Positions 1 through 7,189 of a stretch of 23,362 bases of DNA are shown here, piece after piece. Position numbers and translations under genes: made by a program. Position 1 is the stretch's first letter; the number at the start of each line of letters is the position of its first letter. The stretch is taken from NCBI GenBank assembly GCA_027686065.1, contig JAQCTH010000057.1, forward strand, positions 1-23,362. Direction: 5' to 3'. The notes beneath the pieces were generated by a model that was given only the letters and a program-made list of their open reading frames with translations, ran no database searches and was not told the origin of the DNA. The stretch comes from Clostridiaceae bacterium AF10-41. GTDB lineage: Bacteria > Bacillota > Clostridia > Clostridiales > Clostridiaceae.

Positions 1-565
1 AAATTTTAAAATACCTATAGGTTCTCATTACAATTAATATAATGACTAAATAATATATTTTATATATAAAATCCAAATCAGTAATATTATTAATGAAGTT
101 TATAGTTGACGTTATTAATATTAATATAAAATATTCAAAATATATAAATTTATCATTTTTTTTATTAAGTCTATATTTTGCCATAATATAATATAATATG
201 ACTATATGAAAAATACTAAACTCATAGTTTGTACCACACCCAACCTTTCTTAATAGTATTTTTACATCTTCAAATTGGCTATTTGGCGTGAAAAAAATCA
301 TAGATACAGTCCAAAGTATAACAAAAAAAATTTTCAGTACTCCATATAATTCCTTTTGAGTTATGCTTTTTAAATGCATTGCAAACATAAGAGATATCAT
401 AACTAATATTATTTTAAATATTTTAACAAAATCATGTATTATTCTACTATCATATATTAGAGCTATTTCGAAACAACTATACATTGCTAGACTTAATAAT
501 GCATAAATTAACAATCTTTTCTTATCAACATAATAAATTCTCTCTCTAAAATTATTATAATCCAA
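1..565 (-). CDS. Partial multi-pass membrane protein, N-terminal part
   Basis: The minus strand is open from a TTG at 565-563 to the window edge (188 codons), and the C-terminus lies outside. A GAGGG SD stands 7 nt before the TTG, and an in-frame stop (604-602) lies just upstream, so this is a genuine N-terminus. The product is strongly hydrophobic, with about six likely membrane segments near residues 18-38, 47-63, 76-92, 115-130, 144-161 and 168-184, separated by short basic loops. A short Cys/Gly stretch (GCGTN) follows segment three. I recognise no family. A membrane sensor domain ahead of a kinase or GGDEF output is possible, because many clostridial sensors start this way, but no output domain is visible. 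A terminator-like hairpin upstream separates it from the hydrolase gene. Confidence 0.65.
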   Translation of the reverse strand, partial: MDYNNFRERIYYVDKKRLLIYALLSLAMYSCFEIALIYDSRIIHDFVKIFKIILVMISLMFAMHLKSITQKELYGVLKIFFVILWTVSMIFFTPNSQFEDVKILLRKVGCGTNYEFSIFHIVILYYIMAKYRLNKKNDKFIYFEYFILILITSTINFINNITDLDFIYKIYYLVIILIVMRTYRYFKI

Positions 566-650
566 TTTTTTTCCCTCACTATATGTTATTACTACATAAT
601 TTTACATCATTTCCTTATATATGTGAATAAATTTAAAATACTTTTATAAA

Positions 651-698
651 TAAAAAAATAAGTACCTGTATTTCTTTAAAAATACTTTGTACTTATTT
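651..698 (-). terminator. Rho-independent terminator after the hydrolase gene
   Basis: A perfect 10-bp inverted repeat (656-665 with 689-698) is followed, reading the minus strand, by a T-rich run at 658-651. It starts 24 nt after the stop codon of the hydrolase gene, which it should terminate. Confidence 0.8.
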
Positions 699-721
699 CT
701 ATATTAATCATATTTGTATAT

Positions 722-1642
722 TTATAATTTTTTTATCCATATAATTATATCTTCAATAACTTCATTTTTATTTACTTCATTTAGCATTTCATGTCTTCCA
801 TTTTTATATAACTTATAGCTTATATCTTTTGCACCAAGCTCTTTATATTGATTGTAAAGATTTATTACCCCATTACCGAAATACCCCACTGGATCTTTAT
901 CCCCTGAAAAAATATAGATAGGAATATTTAAGTTTTTTACTTTTTTTAGATTTTCATCTTTATGTATATCCCATAATCCTCTTATTAAATCATAATAAAA
1001 AGGAGTTGGATATATAAATCCACAATATTCATCCTTTATATACTTATCTACTTCTTTTTCATCTGAAGATAACCAATCAAAATTCGTTTTCGGATTTTTA
1101 AAGCTGTTATTAAAGTTTCCAAATGATAATTTATCCATAATCCTACTTCTCTTATCATTTCCTTTAATCAACATTTCTATTTTAGAAACAACTAATCCAG
1201 CTTTAGTAAATGATTTTTGTTTTCCATTGCTTCCAGATAAAATAACAGCATCAATAGTATCTCCATAAATTTGTATATATCTCTGACTTAAAAAAGACCC
1301 CATGCTATGACCAAATAATATTACCGGCAATTCTTTATTTTCTTTTTTAATAATTCCATTCAACATTTTTATATCATCAAGCATAGAATAAAATCTATTT
1401 TCTTTACTTATAAATCCTAGTTTATCTAAGTTCTTTACACTTTTCCCATGCCCACTATGATCATGAGCATAAACTATATATCCTTCTTGTGTAAGTTTAT
1501 CTGCCAAATAATCATATCTTCCTGCCCATTCTGACATTCCATGAACTATTTGAATAATTCCTTTAGTATTTTCTGATTTATTACTCCATCTATAGCAACT
1601 AATATCTATTCCATTTTTATTCTTAAAAATAAAATTCTCCAT
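722..1642 (-). CDS. Alpha/beta hydrolase, monoacylglycerol lipase/lysophospholipase-like
   Basis: A 306-residue serine hydrolase of the Hydrolase_4 (monoglyceride lipase, PldB-like) group, predicted to cleave acyl esters of glycerides or lysophospholipids. The sequence shows the oxyanion motif HGMSEW (about residues 34-39), the nucleophile elbow GHSMGS with Ser113, an acid-bearing SGDKDP stretch near residue 250, and the catalytic His in GRHEML near the C-terminus. There is no signal peptide or membrane segment, so it should be cytoplasmic. ATG 1642 is chosen because a GGAGG SD lies 7 nt before it. An in-frame TTG at 1660 would put the SD inside the gene. It is monocistronic, with its own promoter facing murT and its own terminator. 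The substrate cannot be deduced. Confidence 0.88.
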   Translation of the reverse strand: MENFIFKNKNGIDISCYRWSNKSENTKGIIQIVHGMSEWAGRYDYLADKLTQEGYIVYAHDHSGHGKSVKNLDKLGFISKENRFYSMLDDIKMLNGIIKKENKELPVILFGHSMGSFLSQRYIQIYGDTIDAVILSGSNGKQKSFTKAGLVVSKIEMLIKGNDKRSRIMDKLSFGNFNNSFKNPKTNFDWLSSDEKEVDKYIKDEYCGFIYPTPFYYDLIRGLWDIHKDENLKKVKNLNIPIYIFSGDKDPVGYFGNGVINLYNQYKELGAKDISYKLYKNGRHEMLNEVNKNEVIEDIIIWIKKL

Positions 1643-1671
1643 ATTAATTCCTCCATTCAATTATTAATTAT

Positions 1672-1700
1672 ATTATCTCTCTTATATCTATAACAGTCAA
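1672..1700 (-). promoter_or_regulatory. SigA-type promoter for the hydrolase gene
   Basis: On the minus strand, TTGACT (1700-1695), a 17-bp spacer and GATAAT (1677-1672) make a near-consensus vegetative promoter 30 bp ahead of the start codon. Confidence 0.6.
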
Positions 1701-1736
1701 ACTTCAATAATTAATAAAATCTTATAATAACCTTAT

Positions 1737-1764
1737 TTGTAAGTATATAAAGTTATGATATACT
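1737..1764 (+). promoter_or_regulatory. SigA-type promoter for murT-gatD
   Basis: TTGTAA (1737-1742), a 16-bp spacer ending in TGA, and TATACT (1759-1764) form an extended -10 promoter. Transcription would begin near 1771, leaving a leader of roughly 70-85 nt before the murT SD. Confidence 0.55.
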
Positions 1765-1814
1765 ATTCATAGTTAAAATCAATTTTTTTATTTTTTGATT
1801 ATCTATTAATATTA

Positions 1815-3206
1815 TTGTATATAATATTGGATAAGTATTATAAGGTGGTGAAAAAGATTAGTATTAAATCAATAATAAGCATTATAGCTTCAAAAATTAC
1901 AATTTTTCTAACAAAGACAATACTAAAAGGGGGAACAACCTTTCCTGGAAAAGTGGCCTTAAAAATAGATAAAAATATACTCTCAAAGGTATCAAAAGGC
2001 TACAAGGTAGTTTTAATCACAGGTACTAATGGTAAAACTACTACAACTAGCATGATTTATAATATTATAAAAGAAAGCGGAAATAAGGTTATTACTAATA
2101 ATACTGGTGCAAACCTTTTTTCTGGAATAGTTACGACCTTCATTGATAACTATAAGTTCTTTAAGAAAGTCGAAAATTCATATGCAGTTATTGAAGTTGA
2201 TGAAGCTAACTTAAAATATATAACTGAATATATTAATCCAGAAATAATAACTGTGACAAACCTTTTTAGAGACCAACTAGATAGATATGGTGAAGTTTAT
2301 ACTACTTTATCAAAAATATTAGAAGGAATTCACATTTCCCCTAATACTACTTTAGTTTTAAATGGAGATGAATCTCTTTTAGGTAAACTTGATCTTCCAA
2401 ATAAAACTGTGTTTTATGGTTTTAATGCTAGCATAGGAAATAATAAAGAGATAGAAATAAATGCAGATGCTAAGTTCTGTAAATTCTGTAAGTCTCCTTA
2501 TGAATATAATCATATTACATATAATCATTTAGGTGATTTCTACTGTACAGGCTGTGGATTTAAAAGAGCTAATTTAGAATATGCAGTAAATGAAGTTTTA
2601 GAACTAACACCTGATAGCTCAACTGTAAAACTTAATGATTTAGAAATTACTATAAGCCAATCAGGCGTTTATAATATTTATAACGGCCTTTGTGCTTATG
2701 CTGTAACTAAAGAACTTGAAATAAATGATAATTCAATAAAAAAATCATTACAAAATCAAGATTCTAGTTTTGGAAGACAAGAAGCATTGAAGATTGAAGA
2801 TAAAGATGTAAAAATCATTTTAGTCAAAAATCCTGCAGGATATAATCAAGCTTTAGATACACTTTGTCTAAATAAAGATACTTTTGCTGCGGCATTTCTT
2901 TTAAATGATAACTACGCTGATGGTACTGATGTTTCCTGGATATGGGATGTTGACTTTGAAAAGCTTCATGATCTTAATATAGATGAAGTATTTGTTTCTG
3001 GTATAAGATGTTATGATATGGCTGTTAGACTTAATGTGGCTGGATTGAATAAAGATACTTTCATAATTGAAGAAACCTTTGAAGACCTAACAGAAAAGAT
3101 TAAAAGTAGTAAAAATGATAAGATTTATGTTCTTGCCACCTATACTGCTATGATTAACTTTAGAAAATATCTTCATTCAAAAGGTTACATTAAAAAACTT
3201 TGGTAA
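1815..3206 (+). CDS. murT: Lipid II isoglutaminyl synthase, Mur-ligase subunit MurT
   Basis: The catalytic ATP-dependent subunit of the MurT/GatD complex, which amidates the alpha-carboxyl of D-Glu in lipid II to D-isoglutamine using ammonia from GatD. In the sequence: the Mur ligase P-loop GTNGKTT (residues 70-76, counted from the TTG at 1815), then EVDEANL and TNLFRDQLDRYGE of the Mur central domain. A four-cysteine zinc ribbon (CKFC and CTGC, about residues 218-247) follows, as known for MurT, and then the MurT C-terminal domain (DUF1727). The start is uncertain. TTG 1815 and TTG 1827 lack an SD, and GTG 1845 and GTG 1848 overlap or abut the strong SD (AAGGTGG, 1842-1848). The only well-spaced codon is ATT 1857, followed by residues that fit a normal MurT N-terminus. 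The first 14 residues are therefore doubtful. It forms an operon with gatD, 16 nt downstream. Confidence 0.93.
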   Translation: MYIILDKYYKVVKKISIKSIISIIASKITIFLTKTILKGGTTFPGKVALKIDKNILSKVSKGYKVVLITGTNGKTTTTSMIYNIIKESGNKVITNNTGANLFSGIVTTFIDNYKFFKKVENSYAVIEVDEANLKYITEYINPEIITVTNLFRDQLDRYGEVYTTLSKILEGIHISPNTTLVLNGDESLLGKLDLPNKTVFYGFNASIGNNKEIEINADAKFCKFCKSPYEYNHITYNHLGDFYCTGCGFKRANLEYAVNEVLELTPDSSTVKLNDLEITISQSGVYNIYNGLCAYAVTKELEINDNSIKKSLQNQDSSFGRQEALKIEDKDVKIILVKNPAGYNQALDTLCLNKDTFAAAFLLNDNYADGTDVSWIWDVDFEKLHDLNIDEVFVSGIRCYDMAVRLNVAGLNKDTFIIEETFEDLTEKIKSSKNDKIYVLATYTAMINFRKYLHSKGYIKKLW

Positions 3207-3222
3207 ATAAGGAGGTCTATAA

Positions 3223-3951
3223 ATGGAATTAAATATTTGTCACCTTTATCCTGATTTACTTAATGTTTATGGAGATGTTGGTAATATTCTAATACTTAAA
3301 CATAGAGCTGAACAAAGAGGAATAAAGGTTAATATAATTAACACTTCGCTAAATGATGAATTTGATTCAGAAAATACAGATATTTTATTTTTTGGCGGCG
3401 GTCAAGATTTTGAGCAATCAATAGTTTCTAATGATCTAAAAACTATAAAAAAGCCTAACTTGCAAAAATATATCGAAGATGAAAAATTGGTTATTGCTAT
3501 TTGTGGTGGTTATCAATTACTTGGAAAATATTATATGGCTCCAAATGGTGAGAAAATTGATGGATTAGGAATACTTGATATATATTCTGAAGGTGGGGAT
3601 ACTCGTTTTATAGGAAATACAGTTATATACAATGAAGATTTTAATGAAACTTATGTTGGTTTTGAAAATCATTCTGGTAGAACCTACACTAACGGATTAA
3701 AACCATTAGGAAAATGCTTACATGGATACGGAAATAACGGTGAAGATGGGAATGAGGGCTGTATATATAAAAATACTTTTTGCAGCTATTTTCATGGATC
3801 ATTATTATCAAAAAATCCAGAACTTGCAGATAGATTCCTAACTATAGCTTTAAATAAAAAGTATGAGAATGTTGTTTTAGATCCTATAGACAATACTCTA
3901 GAACTTAAAGCCAAAGATATTATGATAAAAAGATTAGAGAATAAAAAGTAA
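3223..3951 (+). CDS. gatD: Lipid II isoglutaminyl synthase, glutamine amidotransferase subunit GatD
   Basis: A class I, CobB/CobQ-like glutamine amidotransferase that hydrolyses glutamine and passes ammonia to MurT for D-Glu amidation of lipid II. Residues visible: nucleophile Cys94 in AICGGYQ, Arg128 in DTRFIGN (a conserved glutamine-binding position in this family), and His191 in YFHGSLLS. The 242-residue length is normal for GatD. There is no membrane segment, so it is a cytoplasmic partner of MurT. A strong AAGGAGG SD precedes ATG 3223, and the 16-nt gap from murT supports co-transcription and stoichiometric expression. A perfect hairpin terminator follows directly. Confidence 0.94.
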   Translation: MELNICHLYPDLLNVYGDVGNILILKHRAEQRGIKVNIINTSLNDEFDSENTDILFFGGGQDFEQSIVSNDLKTIKKPNLQKYIEDEKLVIAICGGYQLLGKYYMAPNGEKIDGLGILDIYSEGGDTRFIGNTVIYNEDFNETYVGFENHSGRTYTNGLKPLGKCLHGYGNNGEDGNEGCIYKNTFCSYFHGSLLSKNPELADRFLTIALNKKYENVVLDPIDNTLELKAKDIMIKRLENKK

Positions 3952-3956
3952 ATTCA

Positions 3957-3993
3957 AGGCAAACTATTAATAACTTTTAATAGTTTGCCTTAG
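3957..3993. terminator. Bidirectional terminator between gatD and the deacetylase-like gene
   Basis: A perfect 14-bp stem (3957-3970 with 3977-3990) with a 6-nt loop sits between two convergent genes. T-rich tracts lie on both sides, so it can serve gatD and the minus-strand gene. Confidence 0.8.
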
Positions 3994-3999
3994 CTTTTA

Positions 4000-4761
4000 T
4001 TACTCTTTATTTAGCACTTTATTTTCTTTTAAATAATCAATTTCCCATGAATCCATTTCATTTAATGTTTTAAATATATATCCTTTTTCTTTGTAATATT
4101 TTATAACATCTTGAAGAGCTTCAGCAATAATAGTTTGATTACTACAATCATGCATAAGAACTACTTCAACTCTATTTAATCCCCCTTCATCTCTTAACTT
4201 AGAATTTATAAACTCTGAAGATATATCCTTTGATCTTTCATCTCCTATAGCTATAGTATGGCCTATATAATATTCTCCATTACTTATTATCTTTTTTTGT
4301 ATCTTAGATAATATTTGTCTTTTATCTTGAGAATTATTAGGATACTCCAACAATTTTATAAAATTCAATTTACCTTCTCCAGTTATACTTTTTATAGTCT
4401 CTTTACATTTATCTAAATCCTTGAAGTAATTTTCTTCACTTTTATATAAGTAACTATAATCATGTACATTGCAGTGTGGCATTATGCACATATTACTTTC
4501 TTTTAAAGTTTTAATCATATAAGGATATATATTAGCAGTATCCCCTATAACAAAAAATGTTGCTTTTACATCATTTTCATTTAATGTATTAATTATTTTA
4601 TTAGTTATATTTACTGAGGGTCCATCTTCAAATATTAAATATACAGTTTTTATTCCTTTATCTGTATGCAATGCTAATACAGGGGTATAATTTATAATAT
4701 TAATAAGTAAAAAAACCATAAAAAGACTACTATATTTGTTAATCCTTTTTATATTAACCAC
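4000..4761 (-). CDS. Exported NodB-type polysaccharide deacetylase homologue with altered catalytic motifs
   Basis: A 253-residue secreted or membrane-anchored protein with a NodB homology domain, the family that deacetylates peptidoglycan or other amino sugars. A hydrophobic signal segment spans residues 12-30, with a plausible cleavage site after VLA. Motif 1, normally TFDDGP, reads IFEDGP: the usual catalytic-base Asp is Glu45, and the metal-ligand Asp46 is kept. Motif 2 is kept as H96-x3-H100. Motif 3 (RPPxG) is not recognisable; the region reads KLLEYPNN. The C-terminal LMHD motif is present. Activity is therefore doubtful. The start is odd: AGGAGGTGG (4766-4758) overlaps the only standard start, GTG 4761, and the well-spaced codon is ATA at 4752. 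It is divergent from dacF, which suggests an envelope role but does not prove one. Confidence 0.75.
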   Translation of the reverse strand: MVNIKRINKYSSLFMVFLLINIINYTPVLALHTDKGIKTVYLIFEDGPSVNITNKIINTLNENDVKATFFVIGDTANIYPYMIKTLKESNMCIMPHCNVHDYSYLYKSEENYFKDLDKCKETIKSITGEGKLNFIKLLEYPNNSQDKRQILSKIQKKIISNGEYYIGHTIAIGDERSKDISSEFINSKLRDEGGLNRVEVVLMHDCSNQTIIAEALQDVIKYYKEKGYIFKTLNEMDSWEIDYLKENKVLNKE

Positions 4762-4802
4762 CTCCTACTTATAATGTTATTTTATACAATTATTAAAATT
4801 AT

Positions 4803-4830
4803 ATTATATGTAAATTAAACCACTTAACAA
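4803..4830 (-). promoter_or_regulatory. Candidate promoter for the deacetylase-like gene
   Basis: On the minus strand, TTGTTA (4830-4825), a 16-bp spacer and TATAAT (4808-4803). It stands back to back with the candidate dacF promoter, with 12 bp between the two -35 boxes. Confidence 0.45.
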
Positions 4831-4842
4831 ATGTTCTTTATG

Positions 4843-4871
4843 TTGTTATTATGTAATGTAGATGTTATACT
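4843..4871 (+). promoter_or_regulatory. Candidate promoter for dacF
   Basis: TTGTTA (4843-4848), a 17-bp spacer ending in TGT, and TATACT (4866-4871): an extended -10 arrangement. The transcript would have a leader of roughly 155 nt before dacF. I see no strong structure in that leader. Confidence 0.5.
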
Positions 4872-5035
4872 TTAAGTTGTGTATAAAATTTGTAATTTAA
4901 AGTTGAATTTCTAACTGGTATTTGTGTTTCCATTAGAAATCTATATAATTTATTTAATTATAATATGCTCAGTTACTGTAGAACATTTATTACGACTTAT
5001 ATACATAAAAATATTTAAGAAATGGGGAGATGAAA

Positions 5036-6328
5036 TTGAAAAGAAAAAATTTATTAAAGACGCTAGCAGTTGCTCTTTCTATTTCATTATTAGCTCCTTT
5101 TGCTAATAAGGTTAGTGCACAAGAGACAAATATCCAATCTCCAGAAATCATTGGGGAAGCTGCTATAACAATCGATATTAATACAGGTGAAGTTATTTAT
5201 TCAAAAAATGCTGATTTAAAATTATCACCTGCAAGTACTACTAAGCTTATGACTGCATTGCTTTTTGCAGAAAATAAGTCCGAATCAGATTCACTAACCT
5301 TTACTGATACTGTTTTAAAGGTTACAGAAACCTCATTAAATGGATATAAAAAGATACATCCTGGTGACAAAATTTCAGCAGAAGATACAATGAAAGCTGT
5401 AATGATCTTCTCCGCCAATGATACGGCTTATTTGATGGCAGAATCCGTTGGTGGAACAGTAGATAACTTTATAACTATGATGAATCAAAAAGCTAATGAC
5501 TTAGGGCTTAAAAATACACATTTTGTTAATCCTTCTGGATTAGAAATTGATCCATTAAACCCTACAAATACTGAAATTAATCAAACTACTGCTTATGATT
5601 TAGCACAAATAGGAATTGCTGCCTTTAAAAATGATTGGATTAGAGAAACTATGGCACCTAAGAGTGGTGAGCTTAGTGTTAATCTATCAGGTACTCCTGT
5701 AATAATCGAATCAAGAAATAAAATTCTTGGGAAAAATGGCAATATAGGAGGTAAAACAGGAACTGAAGATCAAGCTGGTCATTGTTTTGTTGGCTTTTAT
5801 GAAAGAGATGGTAGAGATTTAGTTACTGTTGTTTTAAAATCTGAATATGGTGCAACTGGGCTTAATGTATTTGAAGATACTGAAAAAATAGCTAATTATG
5901 GATATTTAGCTAAAAAGGAAGTCTATAAGAATGCTAATGATGAAGTTGGAACTATTAACTTAACATATAAAGCATTTAGACTTTTTGGCCCTGAAAAGCA
6001 AATAACAGCTCCTATAGTCTTAAATCAAAATGTAGAATACTATAAAAATGATTTTAATGATAAAAATGCTTCTATTTCTTACATTCAAGCTGTAAAAGAT
6101 GCTTGGAAGCTTAGTGGTAATAAGGAAGTTAAACTGACATTTTCATTACCTGGATACACAGAAGAAATATCTGGTACTATACAAGTTTCATCTTTAGACC
6201 TTGTTAAAGCAAATTTACCGCTATACTTACTATCATTACTAATTATTGTTGTTATATTAGTTCTATTAATATTTATAACTAGAATTATTAATATGAAGAA
6301 AAGAAGAAAAAGAAGAAGATATTATTAA
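5036..6328 (+). CDS. dacF: D-alanyl-D-alanine carboxypeptidase, PBP5 type (S11)
   Basis: A penicillin-binding carboxypeptidase that removes the terminal D-Ala from peptidoglycan pentapeptides outside the membrane. Numbering from TTG 5036: signal peptide 1-28 (VSA/QET cleavage), the S11 serine motif STTK at 67-70, SAN at 126-128 and KTG at 240-242. A C-terminal beta-rich domain follows, then a hydrophobic anchor (about residues 393-416) and a very basic tail (KKRRKRRRYY). The C-terminal anchor is a true transmembrane helix and not the amphipathic helix of E. coli PBP5. TTG 5036 is preferred because the GGGGAG SD (5024-5029) abuts ATG 5030 but is about 6 nt from the TTG. Starting at ATG 5030 adds two residues. 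The exact paralogue name (dacF or dacA) is uncertain. A terminator follows. Confidence 0.92.
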   Translation: MKRKNLLKTLAVALSISLLAPFANKVSAQETNIQSPEIIGEAAITIDINTGEVIYSKNADLKLSPASTTKLMTALLFAENKSESDSLTFTDTVLKVTETSLNGYKKIHPGDKISAEDTMKAVMIFSANDTAYLMAESVGGTVDNFITMMNQKANDLGLKNTHFVNPSGLEIDPLNPTNTEINQTTAYDLAQIGIAAFKNDWIRETMAPKSGELSVNLSGTPVIIESRNKILGKNGNIGGKTGTEDQAGHCFVGFYERDGRDLVTVVLKSEYGATGLNVFEDTEKIANYGYLAKKEVYKNANDEVGTINLTYKAFRLFGPEKQITAPIVLNQNVEYYKNDFNDKNASISYIQAVKDAWKLSGNKEVKLTFSLPGYTEEISGTIQVSSLDLVKANLPLYLLSLLIIVVILVLLIFITRIINMKKRRKRRRYY

Positions 6329-6338
6329 AAAAATATAT

Positions 6339-6374
6339 AAGGTAGATTTAGATATCTGAATCTACCTTTTCTTT
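6339..6374 (+). terminator. Rho-independent terminator after dacF
   Basis: A perfect 10-bp stem (6339-6348 with 6359-6368), a 10-nt loop, and a T-rich tail (TTTTCTTT) starting inside the right arm. Confidence 0.85.
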
Positions 6375-6413
6375 AATGTGATCTAAATATTTATTTTAAG
6401 GAGAGAGATATAC

Positions 6414-7082
6414 TTGGATAAAATTGATTTCAAAGGTAGTGTGGTTTTAAATCCTGTTCCTGTAGTTCTAATCACATCTAGAAATAAAGCTGGTAAGGAT
6501 AATGTATTTACAGTTGGTTGGACAGGAACAATATGTACAAAACCTCCTATGCTTTCTATTTCTGTTAGACCTGAACGACTTTCTTATGAATATATATGTG
6601 AAACTATGGAGTTCATAGTTAATATGCCTTCCTCTAATATGGTTAAAGCTGTTGACTACTGTGGCGTTAAGCCAGGTAGGAAATTTGATAAAATAAAAGA
6701 TATGAACTTTACCATGAAAGATGGAGAAAATGTTAATGTGGCATATATAGATGAATGTCCAGTTTCTATAGAATGTAAAGTCAAGGATATAATAAAGCTT
6801 GGAAGCCATCATATGTTTATAGCTGAAGTAGTTGGTTCACATATTAATAGTAATTTAATAGATGCTAATGGAAAAATACACTTTGAAAAAGGAGATTTAA
6901 TTTCTTATTGTCATGGTGAATACTTTAAGCTTCCTGAGAAGTCTATAGGATCCTTTGGTTTTTCGGTTCGGAAAAAATCTAATACTAAGAAAGTTACTAC
7001 TACCGTTGCTTTAAGTAAAAATAACTTTAAATCTAATAGTAAAAAACTAAAGAATTATAAATCAAAATCTAAAAATAAATAG
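6414..7082 (+). CDS. Flavin reductase-like FMN-binding protein (flavoredoxin family) with Lys-rich tail
   Basis: A 222-residue protein of the flavin reductase-like split-barrel family (DIM6/NTAB, flavoredoxin type), which binds FMN and moves electrons between NAD(P)H or other donors and flavin. Typical features are the N-terminal NPVPVVLITS, the FTVGWTG strand, KPPMLSISVRPERLS and FIVNMPS, followed by KFDKI. The domain ends around residue 178. The remaining 40 or so residues are rich in Lys, Ser and Asn, unusual for this family and probably disordered. The start is TTG 6414, with an AAGGAG SD about 10 nt upstream. The gene begins only 40 bp after the dacF terminator, so its promoter is either very short or it relies on readthrough. 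The physiological partner cannot be read from context. Confidence 0.85.
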   Translation: MDKIDFKGSVVLNPVPVVLITSRNKAGKDNVFTVGWTGTICTKPPMLSISVRPERLSYEYICETMEFIVNMPSSNMVKAVDYCGVKPGRKFDKIKDMNFTMKDGENVNVAYIDECPVSIECKVKDIIKLGSHHMFIAEVVGSHINSNLIDANGKIHFEKGDLISYCHGEYFKLPEKSIGSFGFSVRKKSNTKKVTTTVALSKNNFKSNSKKLKNYKSKSKNK

Positions 7083-7121
7083 TTGTTTTTATTATGTAAA
7101 ATAATAACTACTTTATATTTC

Positions 7122-7150
7122 TTGACATTAATTAAAAATCTATCTATACT
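7122..7150 (+). promoter_or_regulatory. Consensus SigA promoter for the PrmA-like gene
   Basis: TTGACA (7122-7127), a 17-bp spacer and TATACT (7145-7150), about 40 bp before the start codon. This is the best-matching promoter in the window. Confidence 0.75.
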
Positions 7151-7189
7151 CAATAATATTACATTGAATTATATTCGGGGGATAAAATA

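Noticed and set aside
4924..5106. Plus-strand 60-codon frame with hydrophobic then basic residues ahead of dacF
   Set aside because: No SD precedes its GTG, and it overlaps the dacF signal peptide out of frame. The good SD at 5024 serves dacF.
7080..7110. Hairpin after the flavin reductase gene as a terminator
   Set aside because: The arms are imperfect and almost all A/T, with no proper T tract after the stem.
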